From contig JACKLO010000021.1 in NCBI GenBank assembly GCA_024235915.1, positions 1 to 64,000 on the forward strand: 64,000 bases of DNA. The letters run 5' to 3'. Below are positions 25,283-34,736 of the stretch, in pieces. The translations under genes were made by a program, and so were the position numbers. Origin of the DNA: Burkholderiaceae bacterium. GTDB taxonomy: Bacteria; Pseudomonadota; Gammaproteobacteria; Burkholderiales; Burkholderiaceae_C. The notes beneath the pieces are model-generated. The model was not told where the DNA came from, ran no database searches, and saw only the letters and a list, made by a program, of their open reading frames with translations. Numbering within the stretch: position 1 is the stretch's first letter; the number at the start of each line of letters is the position of its first letter.

Positions 25283-26040
25283 TGGACATCGAAGGATGGA
25301 TTCTGGCAGTTCTGCTCTTGCTGGCCGCGCTGCTGGTGCTGACGCTGCACAAGCAGCGTCGCGTGCACCTGATGCTGTACGAGGTTCGTGCGGACGTCAG
25401 CGCGTCACACCGCGAGTTGCAGCATCTGTTCGCGCAGGTTCAGTCTTTGCTCGCCCTCGAACGGCGGCTGCAACTGGCACGCCCACTCCCGCCGCTTCGC
25501 GGCTGGGCCGGCTCGCCGGACATGTTGCTTCGTGTCGCCGAGCGGGTGCTGGACGGCAAGCCGGGCGTGGTGCTGGAATGCAGCTCCGGCACCTCGACGC
25601 TGGTGGCGGCGCGTTGTTGCCAGCTCAACGGGGCAGGCCATGTGTACAGCCTGAAACACGACGCCGTCTACGTCGCCAAGACGCGTGTGCTGCTCGCGCA
25701 CCACGAACTCGCCGACTGGGCGACCGTCGTGCACGCCCCGCTGGAGACCGGCGCCGACGGTGCGATCTGGTACCGCGACGCCAATCTGCCGCCCGAGGCG
25801 ACCGGCGCCGAATTGCTGGTGGTCGATGGCCCGCCGGCCGGTGGCGACAGCCAGGCGCGATACCCTGCCCTGCCCCGCCTACGGGGCCGCTTGGCGCCGC
25901 ACTTTGCGCTGCTGCTGGACGATGCAGACAGGCCGGGCGAACGCCGCGTCGTCGAGCGCTGGCTGCAGCAGGACGCCGGCTTGCAGGCCGAGTGGCTGCC
26001 TTGCGAGAAGGGGCTCGCCGTGCTGGAGCCGAAAGCTTGA
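25282..26040 (+). CDS. Membrane-anchored SAM methyltransferase-like protein
   Basis: 252 residues. The N-terminus is one transmembrane helix (ILAVLLLLAALLVLTL). The following domain is a class I Rossmann methyltransferase with motif I VLECSSGTSTLVAA and LLVVDGPP in motif IV position. GGGAGGAA lies just before the ATG and gives a strong start, overlapping the flippase stop. It may methylate a sugar or an intermediate at the membrane. The binding motif ECSSGTS departs from the usual GxGxG, so activity is inferred. Confidence 0.8.
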   Translation: MDIEGWILAVLLLLAALLVLTLHKQRRVHLMLYEVRADVSASHRELQHLFAQVQSLLALERRLQLARPLPPLRGWAGSPDMLLRVAERVLDGKPGVVLECSSGTSTLVAARCCQLNGAGHVYSLKHDAVYVAKTRVLLAHHELADWATVVHAPLETGADGAIWYRDANLPPEATGAELLVVDGPPAGGDSQARYPALPRLRGRLAPHFALLLDDADRPGERRVVERWLQQDAGLQAEWLPCEKGLAVLEPKA

Positions 26041-27233
26041 GCGCGTCGCCCCGCATCGCCCTGCTGTGTTCGGGGCTCGGTCACATCCGCCGCGGCCACG
26101 AGGTCTTCGCGCGTGACCTGTTCGACCTGCTGAAGCCCGACCTGGACGTCACGCTGTTCAAGGGCGGCGGCGAGCCGGCCGAGCGCGAACTGGTCATACC
26201 CAACCTGCCTCGCAACAGCCCGGCGCTCGCCGGCGTGCACGCGCTGGCCTCGCCGAGGTGGATGGCAGCGGCCCAGGAGCAGGAGCGCCTGCGCGCCGAG
26301 GGAGAGTCCTTCGCCTGGGGCGCGCTGCCGGCGCTGCTGGCAGGTGGCTACGACATCGTGCACACGCTGGAGCGCGAGGTCTGCAGCGCCCTGTGGGTCA
26401 ACCGGCACCTGTTCGCACGCACGCCGCGCATCCTGTGGTCCAACGGCGGGGCCATCCCGGCGCGCCACCAGCCGCCCTGCGATGCGGTGCAGGAACACAC
26501 GGCGGCCAATCTCGCACAGAGCCAGCAAGGCAAGGCCTTCCTGATTCCACACGGCGTCGACACGCGACGTTTCCACCCAGGTGTGGCCAGCGACTACCGG
26601 CAGCGACATGGCATCCCGCCCGATGCGTTCGTCGTCATCACGGTGGGCAGCATCTGCTACTGGCACAAGCGCACCGACCACGTGATCCGCGAGGTGGCCG
26701 CGGTGCCAGGCGCCTGGCTGTTGGTAGTAGGGCAGGAGACCGCCGACACACCGGCCATCCGTGCGCTGGGCGAGCAGTTGATGCCGGGCCGGATCGTGTT
26801 CGACAGCCTGCCGCACGACGAGCTGCCGCAGGCCTACGCCGCGGCCGACGTGTTCACGCTGGGCTCGCTGCACGAGACCTTTGGCATCGTCTACATTGAG
26901 GCAATGGCGATGGGGCTGCCAGTGGTTTGCACGCAGCATGCGAACCAGCGGCAAATCGTGCAGCAAGGCGAGTTCCTCGACATGTCACGGCCCGGCGCCC
27001 TGTCTGCCGTACTCGCCGGGCGCTCGCGCTCGCAGTGGAAGGTCCTGGGGGCCGCCGGCCTGGAGGTGGTTCGCCAGCACTATGACCTTCGCGTGCTGAC
27101 GCATCGCTACTACGAGGCCTATGCGCGCATCGCGGGTCTGACACCGGCCCCGCTCCCGCGTTGGACGCCTTACCGCTCACTGCGTATGAAGGCGGCTCAT
27201 CTGATTCGCCGGCTGCTTCCTGGTTGCGGATAG
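26037..27233 (+). CDS. Glycosyltransferase family 4
   Basis: 398-residue GT-B enzyme. The C-terminal nucleotide-sugar domain is clear: IPHGVDTRRFHPG, FVVITVGSICYWHKRTD, and the LGSLHETFGIVYIEAMAMGLPVV motif with the EX7E glutamates. The start is TTG at 26037 (TTGA overlap with the methyltransferase). The longer upstream frame is a shadow. A sugar transferase for the repeat unit; donor and acceptor unknown. Confidence 0.9.
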   Translation: MSASPRIALLCSGLGHIRRGHEVFARDLFDLLKPDLDVTLFKGGGEPAERELVIPNLPRNSPALAGVHALASPRWMAAAQEQERLRAEGESFAWGALPALLAGGYDIVHTLEREVCSALWVNRHLFARTPRILWSNGGAIPARHQPPCDAVQEHTAANLAQSQQGKAFLIPHGVDTRRFHPGVASDYRQRHGIPPDAFVVITVGSICYWHKRTDHVIREVAAVPGAWLLVVGQETADTPAIRALGEQLMPGRIVFDSLPHDELPQAYAAADVFTLGSLHETFGIVYIEAMAMGLPVVCTQHANQRQIVQQGEFLDMSRPGALSAVLAGRSRSQWKVLGAAGLEVVRQHYDLRVLTHRYYEAYARIAGLTPAPLPRWTPYRSLRMKAAHLIRRLLPGCG

Positions 27234-27243
27234 GACGGCAGCC

Positions 27244-28539
27244 ATGTGGAAGACCCTGTCGGATACGCTGGACATCGGTGCGCAGACGATCTCGCTGATG
27301 GGCCGGCCCGCCACTCGCGGAACCAGCGACACACGGCACCTGGGCCTTCTGAGCTGGTACCTGCCCCCGCACACCAATGCCGGGGTGTTCCGCCCCGCGT
27401 CCTGGCTTCGCCACTCACCGGCGGCGGGCTGGCGCGTCACAGCTGTCGGCGGACGCGTGCCCGCGTCGGAGCAGTCGCTGGGCGCGGAGTTGCTGGCGCA
27501 GGTCGGCGCCGACAACCGGCTGATCGAGATCACCCCTTCCGGACGCGAACCCGCTTGGCGCCTGACGCCTGATATCGACGGCGGGTTCGTCAACGCGGTC
27601 GACATGGCGCAGACCCTCGTCGACGCCGTGCGCGACGACCCACCCGTGGCTATCGTTGCGACCGGCCCGCCCTTCAGCACCTTCGTCGCGGGCTACCTCG
27701 CCAGCAAGCGACTCGGCAGGCCGCTGGTCTTGGACTACCGCGACGAATGGTCAGAGTGCCCCTTCGACTTCGTCTCAAAGGGCCGCGACAACCGGACCTG
27801 GGAGGTCCGCTGCCTGCAGCACGCAGCGGCGGTGATCTACACGACGGAATCTCTGCGACAGCACGCGATCGCGAGCTTCCCGGAGGTGGGCTTGGCTCAC
27901 AAAGTCACTGTGCTTCCGAACGGTACCGAGCTCGACGATTTCGCCCCGGCAGAATCCCCCGCGGCGTCACTGGTGAGTCAGCCCTTCACGTTGGTGCACG
28001 TTGGCGCGCTGGCCGGCCACACACCTCCAGGGCCGCTGCTGTCGGCGCTCGACGAGGGATTCGCCAGCGGTCGCCTGGCGCGGGATGCGCTGGCCGTCCA
28101 ATTCATCGGCCGGCGCTCGAAGGAGGCCGAGGCGGCATTGGCGGCCGCGGGTTGCCAGCACGGCATCACGCTGATCGACCAGGTTCCCAAGCGCGAGGCC
28201 ATCGCGCGGATGCAGGCAGCGTCGGCACTGTTGCTGATCGCCGACCCGCGTCTGAGCCGGTACATGCCCAGCAAGCTGTTCGACTATGTTGCCGCGCGTC
28301 GACCGGTGCTCGTCTACGGGCACGACGGCGAGGCGTCCCGGGTGGTCGAGCAGCTGGGCATCGGCGTGCGCTGCAGCCCGGAGAAAGGGAGCGCTGGCCT
28401 GGCGCGTGCCTTGGACCGGCTGCGAGCGCTGCCGATGACCCAGCACGAAGCGGCAGTCCGCGAGTGGCTGGACGGCCACCGCCGTGGGCCGCTGGCCGCC
28501 CGGTTCTTCTCCATCGTCGAAACCATGGCGGGGCGTTGA
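27244..28539 (+). CDS. Glycosyltransferase family 4-like protein
   Basis: 431 residues with GT-B features: PLVLDYRDEWSECPF in the N-terminal domain (a segment typical of WbuB-like GT4s), VTVLPNGTELDDF at the linker, FTLVHVGALAG, and YMPSKLFDYVAARRPVLVYG in the donor-binding domain. Ten bases separate it from the preceding GT4. Sugar specificity cannot be read from the sequence. Confidence 0.87.
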   Translation: MWKTLSDTLDIGAQTISLMGRPATRGTSDTRHLGLLSWYLPPHTNAGVFRPASWLRHSPAAGWRVTAVGGRVPASEQSLGAELLAQVGADNRLIEITPSGREPAWRLTPDIDGGFVNAVDMAQTLVDAVRDDPPVAIVATGPPFSTFVAGYLASKRLGRPLVLDYRDEWSECPFDFVSKGRDNRTWEVRCLQHAAAVIYTTESLRQHAIASFPEVGLAHKVTVLPNGTELDDFAPAESPAASLVSQPFTLVHVGALAGHTPPGPLLSALDEGFASGRLARDALAVQFIGRRSKEAEAALAAAGCQHGITLIDQVPKREAIARMQAASALLLIADPRLSRYMPSKLFDYVAARRPVLVYGHDGEASRVVEQLGIGVRCSPEKGSAGLARALDRLRALPMTQHEAAVREWLDGHRRGPLAARFFSIVETMAGR

Positions 28540-28570
28540 CCTGCTACCCCATGACCAACCCCATTGTCGG

Positions 28571-29536
28571 ATGAAGCCCGCTGTCACCGTCGTCATTCCC
28601 ACCTACAACCGCCGCCACCTTCTGGCCGAGGCGATCGACTCCGCACTGTCACAGTACGATGCCGCGGTGGACGTCATCGTCGTCGACGACGGCTCGACCG
28701 ACGGCACGGTGGACTGGCTGCGCACGGCCTACGCCGGCCGGCCGGTCCAAGTGCTGTCCAATGCAGGCCGAAAGGGACCCGCGGGAGGACGGAACACCGG
28801 CATGCGGGCCGCACGCGGCGACCTGGTCGCACTGCTGGATTCGGACGACCGCTTCCGGCCAGGGCACCTGGCGCAGTCGGTGCAGGCCTTCCAGCGCTTT
28901 CCTGAGCTTGGCCTGGTGTTCGGGCGCGCCTGCTACCTGCGCCAGGGTCAGCCGGACGACTACATGGGGCCGCTGTTCGAGCGCAAGCTCGCGACGGCTC
29001 CCACGGCATACCGCGATGAAAACCTGGCGGTGTTTGCGCAGGAGTTCTTCGATCACCTGCTGTCCAACGGCTGCTGGTTCAACCTGTCGACCGTGGTGCT
29101 GCGGCGCGGTCTCGCGGTCCAGGGGATGAACGAAGACCTGCGCATCGCCGAAGACTACGAATTCTGGGTCCGGTTGGCGCAACACCACCGCTTCGGCTGC
29201 TTGCTGACGCCGCAGATCGACTACCTGCTGCACGACGCCAACATCTCGTTCGAGGCCGACACGTCAGCCGCGCAGCACGCTCCAAGCCAGCTGGCGGCCT
29301 TCCGGTCCATCCTCGCCTTGCCATCGCTCACAGCGGGGCAACGGCACCTTGTACGCGGCCAGATGTCCCAGGTGTTCGCGGACTGGGCCTGGCGCTGCCG
29401 CCAGCATGGGCAACTGCGCCAAGCGGCTTCCTTGCACCTGCATGGCCTCCCTTTGGGCCACCGGGGACAGCACCTCAGGTCGTTGTTGAAGTTGGCCCTG
29501 TTCGGCCTGGGTGCATCAGATCCGGCCCGCGGATGA
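28571..29536 (+). CDS. Glycosyltransferase family 2
   Basis: 321-residue GT-A protein: VTVVIPTYNRRHLLAEAI, DVIVVDDGSTDGT, LLDSDDRFRPGH (DXD) and the late RIAEDYEFWVRL acceptor motif. ATG 28571 gives the canonical N-terminus. It is the last of the run of assembly genes before a 154-bp gap. Confidence 0.92.
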   Translation: MKPAVTVVIPTYNRRHLLAEAIDSALSQYDAAVDVIVVDDGSTDGTVDWLRTAYAGRPVQVLSNAGRKGPAGGRNTGMRAARGDLVALLDSDDRFRPGHLAQSVQAFQRFPELGLVFGRACYLRQGQPDDYMGPLFERKLATAPTAYRDENLAVFAQEFFDHLLSNGCWFNLSTVVLRRGLAVQGMNEDLRIAEDYEFWVRLAQHHRFGCLLTPQIDYLLHDANISFEADTSAAQHAPSQLAAFRSILALPSLTAGQRHLVRGQMSQVFADWAWRCRQHGQLRQAASLHLHGLPLGHRGQHLRSLLKLALFGLGASDPARG

Positions 29537-29657
29537 CGGCTTCGGGATCAGGGCGGGCGGCGTTCGAGGCGAACTGCACGGCTGGGGATGTTGATTCCTC
29601 TGCCGGAGCGGCCACAGGCGCCAGAATGCCCGGTGCTCCTGCCCCGCTCCCCTAGTC

Positions 29658-29673
29658 GATTGGCGGGCCAATC
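29658..29673. repeat. Perfect 16-bp inverted repeat before the ligase gene
   Basis: GATTGGCGGGCCAATC has 7-base arms (GATTGGC/GCCAATC) around GG. It ends 17 bp before the GTG of the O-glycosylation-ligase-like gene, so it could be a protein-binding operator or an RNA hairpin near the ribosome-binding region. It is the only striking element in the 154-bp gap 29537-29690. Confidence 0.5.
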
Positions 29674-29690
29674 ATCGCTGGGCATTTCCC

Positions 29691-31016
29691 GTGTCATTAA
29701 GAGATCTCGCCGTCTTCCTGCTGTTGATCGTGATCGTGGTGGCGACGCTCCGGCGCCCGTACTACGGCACGCTTGGCTGGGTGCTGTTTGGAATCTTGAA
29801 CCCGCACCGCCTGACCTGGGGCCCGGCCTACTCCTTCCAGTTCTCTCTGGTGATCGCACTGGTCACGCTGACGGCGATCCTGTTCACACGCGACCATCGC
29901 CAGCCCAAGGGCGGACTGCCCGCCGTGCTGCTGCTTGTGCTGATCGCCTGGGCCACCCTGAATGCCGCGGTGGGTTTCAACCCGCCTCGGGCCTTCGAGT
30001 ACCTGGATCGTGTCTTCAAGACCTACCTGTTCGTCTGGCTGATCCTGCTGCTGATGCACACGCGTCAGCACGTCCACATGCTGCTGGGCGTGCTGGTGGG
30101 CTCGATGGCGTTTTATGGCGTCAAAGGCGGCCTCTTTGTGCTGGCCACGGGCGGCAACTTCAAGATCTCGGGCCCACCCGGCAGCGTGATTGAACCCAAC
30201 AACGAGCTGGCCGTGGGCCTCATCGTCTCGATCCCCATCCTCTACTACTTCTACCTTCAGACCACCAGAAAGCCCATCCGGCTTGCCATGGTCATGGTCA
30301 TTTCCCTGTGCGCGCTCGCGGTGATCGGAAGCTACTCCCGCGGTGCGCTCCTGGGGATTCTGGGCATGAGCGGCCTGCTTTGGCTGCGCAGCCAGCACAA
30401 GTTGCTTCTGGGTGTGGGCGTTCTGGCGATGCTGTTCCTGGCCATCCCCTTCATGCCCGATGCCTGGTTTGATCGCATGCACACCATCCAGACCCACCAG
30501 GAAGACGCCTCGGCGTCGTACCGGCTGATTGCCTGGGAGGCAGCCTACAACCTCGCCAAGGACCGCTTTCCGCTCGGCGGTGGCTTCGAGTACGAGACAC
30601 GTGAGGTCTCGATGCGCTATTCGCCCGACCCTGACCTGGTCATGGTGCCGCACAGCATCTACTTCCAGACCATTGGAGGTCTTGGCTTCCCGGGCTTTGC
30701 CGTCTGGCTGCTGTTCTGGCTGCTCGTGTGGCGACAGTGCTCCTGGCTTCGTAAACACTGCACGTCAAGTCAGGTGGCATGGGCGGGCCAGTTGGGCTCG
30801 ATGGTGCAGGTCAGCTTGGTGGGCTATGCAATCGGAGGTGCTTTCCTCAACCTGGCGTTCTGGGACGGCGTTTACTACGTCTACGCGGCCGTGGCGCTGA
30901 CGAATCATGTCGCGCGCAAGCAACTGGCCGAGGCTGCCGCATCGGTTCGGCCAGCCCCCGCAGCGGGCGCGGCAGCCACCGTTGCCTCCCTGGTCCCCGG
31001 GCCAAGGTCCAGCTGA
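29691..31016 (+). CDS. O-antigen-ligase-like protein, putative O-glycosylation ligase of the exosortase A system
   Basis: 441-residue membrane protein with about 11-12 spans. The N-terminus (RDLAVFLLLIVIVVATLRRPYYG, ILNPHRLTWGPAY) is characteristic of the XrtA-associated 'O-glycosylation ligase' family (TIGR03097 type). The Wzy_C-like core is SYSRGALLGILGMSGLLWL, followed by a periplasmic loop with the conserved PHSIYFQTIGGLGFPGF. It could polymerise the repeat or move glycan onto PEP-CTERM proteins. Starts with GTG. The C-terminal 30 residues are Ala/Pro-rich. Confidence 0.9.
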   Translation: MSLRDLAVFLLLIVIVVATLRRPYYGTLGWVLFGILNPHRLTWGPAYSFQFSLVIALVTLTAILFTRDHRQPKGGLPAVLLLVLIAWATLNAAVGFNPPRAFEYLDRVFKTYLFVWLILLLMHTRQHVHMLLGVLVGSMAFYGVKGGLFVLATGGNFKISGPPGSVIEPNNELAVGLIVSIPILYYFYLQTTRKPIRLAMVMVISLCALAVIGSYSRGALLGILGMSGLLWLRSQHKLLLGVGVLAMLFLAIPFMPDAWFDRMHTIQTHQEDASASYRLIAWEAAYNLAKDRFPLGGGFEYETREVSMRYSPDPDLVMVPHSIYFQTIGGLGFPGFAVWLLFWLLVWRQCSWLRKHCTSSQVAWAGQLGSMVQVSLVGYAIGGAFLNLAFWDGVYYVYAAVALTNHVARKQLAEAAASVRPAPAAGAAATVASLVPGPRSS

Positions 31017-31055
31017 ACGCACTCTGCCCTAACCGCACCGTTGCACCCGTACGTC

Positions 31056-32726
31056 ATGAACGCCATCACCCACGAATTTGCCACCGGCCCACTATACGAA
31101 GCGGGTGCAACCGGCGCAGGCAAGGTCGCATCGACCGACCCGCTGGCCGACTGGCGAGAGGCCTTCACGCGCGAGGGCACGTCAGCCGCCGCGCGAGCAG
31201 GTGGTGACTTCGCTGTCGGCGTGCACAACGCCAACGGCCTGGGGTTCATGGCGGTGGACCACTTCGGCATCCGAACGCTGTGCTACCGCGTGGTTGATGG
31301 CCAGCTGCGTTTTGCCGAACACGCCTGTGACCTGGCTGACCCTGGCCACCCGTTGGACCTGCAGGCGATCTACGACTACCTGTACTTCCACGCCATCCCA
31401 TCGCCGCGCACGATCTATCAGGGCATCTTCCGGCTGCCGCCAGGGCATGCCGCACGCTTCGAGAAAGGCCAACTCACTGTCGAACGCTACTGGACGCCTC
31501 GCTTCCGGCCCGAGCCAGGGGGCGGCTTCGACGCACTGAAGCAGGAGTTCCACCACCTGCTACGCCGAGCCATTGAACGCCAGCTTGCCGACGGTCCCGC
31601 CGCCTGCTTCTTGAGCGGGGGCACTGACAGCTCCACCGTCGCCGGCATGCTGCGTCAGGTCACCGGCCAGGCGCCTGACACCTACTCGATCGGCTTCGAG
31701 GCCGAGGGCTACGACGAAATGGCCTACGCGCGCATCGCCGCGCGCCACTTTGGTACACGCCACCACGAGTACTACGTGACGCCGAAAGACCTGCTGGAAG
31801 GCATCCCGCTGGCGGTCCAGGCGTTGGATCAGCCTTTCGGCAACTCGTCGATGCTGCCGGCATGGTGCTGCGCGCGGCTGGCCAAGGCCGACGGCTTTGG
31901 CCGCATGCTGGCCGGCGATGGCGGCGACGAACTGTTCGGCGGCAACAGCCGCTACGCCAAACAGCGTATCTTTGGCTGGTACGACGCGCTGCCGGGCGCA
32001 CTGCGCCGCGGCGTGATGGAGCCGCTCCTGCTGGGCACACCTCTAGGACGGCTGCCGCTGGCACGCAAGGGCGCCAGCTATGTGGAGCAGGCTCGCATCC
32101 CGATGCCGGACCGGCTGCAGACCTACAACTTGCTGGGGCGGCTGGGCGCCGAGGATGTTCTGACACCGGCCCTTCTGGCGGCGGTGGACCGCGGTGCGCC
32201 ACTGGCGCAGCAGCGTGCCGTCTGGGCCGCTGCCGATGCCTCGACCGGCTTGGACCGCAACCTGGCCTTCGACTGGCGTTACACGCTGGCCGAGAGCGAC
32301 CTGCCCAAGGTGCGAACGGCCACCCGCATGGCGGGTGTCGAGGTCGGATATCCCCTGCTGGACGACGGGCTGCTGGCGTTCTCGCTGCGCCTGCCCACGC
32401 ACTACAAGCTGCGCGGCATGAAACTGCGCTGGTTCTTCAAGGAAGCGCTGCGCGGCTTCCTGCCCGACGAGATCATCACCAAGCCCAAGCACGGGTTCGG
32501 GCTGCCGTTCGGTGTCTGGGCCAGCCGCGACCCGGCACTGTCCGCCTTCGCTGCCGAGTCGATGCGTGGCCTGGCGGCGCGCGGCGTGCTGCGTGCGCCC
32601 TTCGTGGAAACCTTGCTGCGCGAGCACCTGCCGCAGACGCCGGGCTATTACGGTGAGATGGTCTGGATCTCGATGATGCTGGAGCAGTGGCTCCAGCACC
32701 ATGCGCCCGGGTTCAGGATCGACTGA
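31056..32726 (+). CDS. Asparagine synthase-like amidotransferase without the glutaminase cysteine
   Basis: 556 residues. The C-terminal synthetase domain is intact with the PP-loop SGGTDSS (187-193), LAGDGGDELFGGNSRY and LPKVRTATRMAGVEVGYPLLDD. The N-terminal domain, where AsnB proteins begin Met-Cys-Gly, is shortened and starts MNAITHEF, so the catalytic Cys is missing although VHNANGLGFMAVDHFGIRTLCY is still glutaminase-like. It would need free ammonia or act as an ATP-dependent ligase. ATG 31056 is used. Its end overlaps the opposite-strand deacetylase by 14 bp. Confidence 0.88.
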   Translation: MNAITHEFATGPLYEAGATGAGKVASTDPLADWREAFTREGTSAAARAGGDFAVGVHNANGLGFMAVDHFGIRTLCYRVVDGQLRFAEHACDLADPGHPLDLQAIYDYLYFHAIPSPRTIYQGIFRLPPGHAARFEKGQLTVERYWTPRFRPEPGGGFDALKQEFHHLLRRAIERQLADGPAACFLSGGTDSSTVAGMLRQVTGQAPDTYSIGFEAEGYDEMAYARIAARHFGTRHHEYYVTPKDLLEGIPLAVQALDQPFGNSSMLPAWCCARLAKADGFGRMLAGDGGDELFGGNSRYAKQRIFGWYDALPGALRRGVMEPLLLGTPLGRLPLARKGASYVEQARIPMPDRLQTYNLLGRLGAEDVLTPALLAAVDRGAPLAQQRAVWAAADASTGLDRNLAFDWRYTLAESDLPKVRTATRMAGVEVGYPLLDDGLLAFSLRLPTHYKLRGMKLRWFFKEALRGFLPDEIITKPKHGFGLPFGVWASRDPALSAFAAESMRGLAARGVLRAPFVETLLREHLPQTPGYYGEMVWISMMLEQWLQHHAPGFRID

Positions 32727-33726
32727 GCGCCGCGTCGGCCACGTCCAGGTCCGGCGTCGCGACCCGCTCGCGCCGCGTGCGCAGATTCAAGGCCATGCGC
32801 AGGCCGAAACGACAACGGCTGTGGTCCCAGGGCGTGAAGCGCGGCAGCTGGTACGGGTCGCTGTCGCGGTGCGCGGCACCCCAGGCGGTCGTGACCGCGG
32901 CCTCGAAGCCGGCGGCTTTCACCAGCGCTGCGGTGCGCGCGCTGTAGTCCTGGTCCGGCCGGCCATTGGGATACGCGAACAGCGTGACCGGCGCGCCGAC
33001 CATGGCCTCGAGTTCGGCCCGGCTGTCCACCAGCTCGGCGCGCGCGGCCTCGTCATCCAGGCCTGCCAGCATCGGATGGTGCACGGTGTGCGCACCGATC
33101 TGCATGCCGGCCTGGTGCAGGCGCCGGACCTGCCCCGGCTCCATCATCAGATCGGTCGGCAGGCGGCTCACGCCAGTGCGCTGCTGCAGCTCGGCACAGA
33201 AGGCGTCGCGCTCGTCGACCGGAAAGTGCCGCACGGTCCGGAGCACCGACTCGATGGCTCCGCGACGGGCCTCGGCGCTGTCCAGCCGGTGGTGGCCCAG
33301 GTCGCCCAGCACGGTGCGGCTCAGGTCCAGCGACGGGCCGGGCGCGCGCCGCAGCGTCTCGGTGACGCTGTCGTTGAACATGCGTCCACCGCTCAGGTAG
33401 CCGGTGGCGACGAAGAAGGTGGCCGTCAGCCCATGCCGACGCAGGATGGGCAGCGCGACGTCGTGGTTGTCGGCGTAGCCGTCGTCGAAGGTGATCGCGG
33501 CGGCGCGCGCGGGCAACCTGCCGTCGCGCAGCCGCCGCACGGCCTCGTCCAGCGGCAGGACGTTGAACCAGACCTTCATCCAGCCGCAGATGTGATCGAA
33601 CAGTTCGGCGTCGATCGCGTAGGGGTCGAGTTCGTCGAGCCTCGGCAGCACCCGGTGCAGGATCAGGATCGACAGGCGCGCCCGCGCGCCTGCCGGCGAC
33701 AGCAGGTTGAACACGGATGTCAGCAT
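32713..33726 (-). CDS. Polysaccharide deacetylase (NodB-like)
   Basis: 337-residue carbohydrate esterase 4 protein. Motif 1 AAITFDDGYADNH supplies the catalytic base and metal Asp; motif 2 appears as IGAHTVHHPML; later FAYPNGRPDQDYS is motif 3. No signal peptide is evident. It probably removes N-acetyl or O-acetyl groups from a glycan or glycolipid intermediate. It stands alone on the minus strand between two plus-strand genes and overlaps the asparagine synthase-like gene by 14 bp. Confidence 0.9.
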   Translation of the reverse strand: MLTSVFNLLSPAGARARLSILILHRVLPRLDELDPYAIDAELFDHICGWMKVWFNVLPLDEAVRRLRDGRLPARAAAITFDDGYADNHDVALPILRRHGLTATFFVATGYLSGGRMFNDSVTETLRRAPGPSLDLSRTVLGDLGHHRLDSAEARRGAIESVLRTVRHFPVDERDAFCAELQQRTGVSRLPTDLMMEPGQVRRLHQAGMQIGAHTVHHPMLAGLDDEAARAELVDSRAELEAMVGAPVTLFAYPNGRPDQDYSARTAALVKAAGFEAAVTTAWGAAHRDSDPYQLPRFTPWDHSRCRFGLRMALNLRTRRERVATPDLDVADAALSRS

Positions 33727-33887
33727 CGGGGCGCAAGCATATCGGGCGCCTCATGGTAGCCGCCCCGGGAGGCCCTGGCGAGCATGAAAGTGCTTGGGCC
33801 GCGCAATCGGCCACGCGCGCTGCGCAACACCTGCCGCGATACTCAGGGCCCGATGCCCCCGCCGGCCCGTGCCGGGCCCGCGCCGCC

Positions 33888-34706
33888 GTGAACCTGACCT
33901 GCATCCTGCTGACCTGGAACTCCGCCGCCTACGTCGAGCGCTGCCTGCGCTCCGTCTGTGCGGACCTCGACGATTCGGGGCTGCGCTACGAACTCATCGT
34001 CATCGACAATGGCTCGACCGACGGCACGCTCGACGTTCTGGCCACATTGGCGCGGCCTGAGCTGCTGGTGATCCCGCTGGGCCACAACACCGGCACCACC
34101 TTCAGCCGCAACATCGGTCTGCGCATGGCACGCGGCGAGTACATCGCGATCCTCGATTCCGACATCGAGATCCACCAGCCCGACGCCTTCCACCGCGTCA
34201 TGGGCTACCTGCAGGCGCATCCGCAGGCCGGCATTGCCGCACCGCAGCTGCGCTTTCCGAGTGGGCGATACCAGAAGACCACCGACGTTTTCCCGACCTT
34301 GACGCACAAGCTGCGGCGCTTCGTGGCGCTGCGCGCCATGGAGGCGCAGGAAGGCCAGCTGGATCGCGGCGATGCGCCACGGGACGTGGACTATGCCGTG
34401 AGCGCCTTCTGGATGCTGCCACGCGCGGTCGTCGCACGGGTCGGCCTGCTGGACGAAAGGATCTTCTATGCTCCCGAGGACGTGGACTACTGTCTGCGGG
34501 TGGCACTGGCAGGCCTGCGGGTGGTCTACCTGCCTGAGGTGGTGGCCACCCACCACGCGCAGGAGATCAGCCGCCGCCGCGTGCTGAGCAAGTCGTTTCG
34601 CGAGCACCTGAAGGGGCTGGCCTACTTCTACCGCAAGCATGGCTTTGTCTGGCGGCTGGGCGCGGTGTACCGGCGTATCGCCCAGGCGCGCGCGGCCACC
34701 GTTTGA
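33888..34706 (+). CDS. Glycosyltransferase family 2
   Basis: 272 residues with a GT-A core: LTCILLTWNSAAYVERCL, YELIVIDNGSTDGT, GEYIAILDSDIEIH and DERIFYAPEDVDYCLRV. The GTG at 33888 gives the typical N-terminus; the open frame continues upstream without homologous features. It resembles rhamnosyl-transferase-like GT2 enzymes, but specificity is unknown. Converges with the following GT4 (30 bp gap). Confidence 0.9.
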   Translation: MNLTCILLTWNSAAYVERCLRSVCADLDDSGLRYELIVIDNGSTDGTLDVLATLARPELLVIPLGHNTGTTFSRNIGLRMARGEYIAILDSDIEIHQPDAFHRVMGYLQAHPQAGIAAPQLRFPSGRYQKTTDVFPTLTHKLRRFVALRAMEAQEGQLDRGDAPRDVDYAVSAFWMLPRAVVARVGLLDERIFYAPEDVDYCLRVALAGLRVVYLPEVVATHHAQEISRRRVLSKSFREHLKGLAYFYRKHGFVWRLGAVYRRIAQARAATV

Positions 34707-34736
34707 GACCCCGCGGGCGGCGCAGCGGGAACTTGC

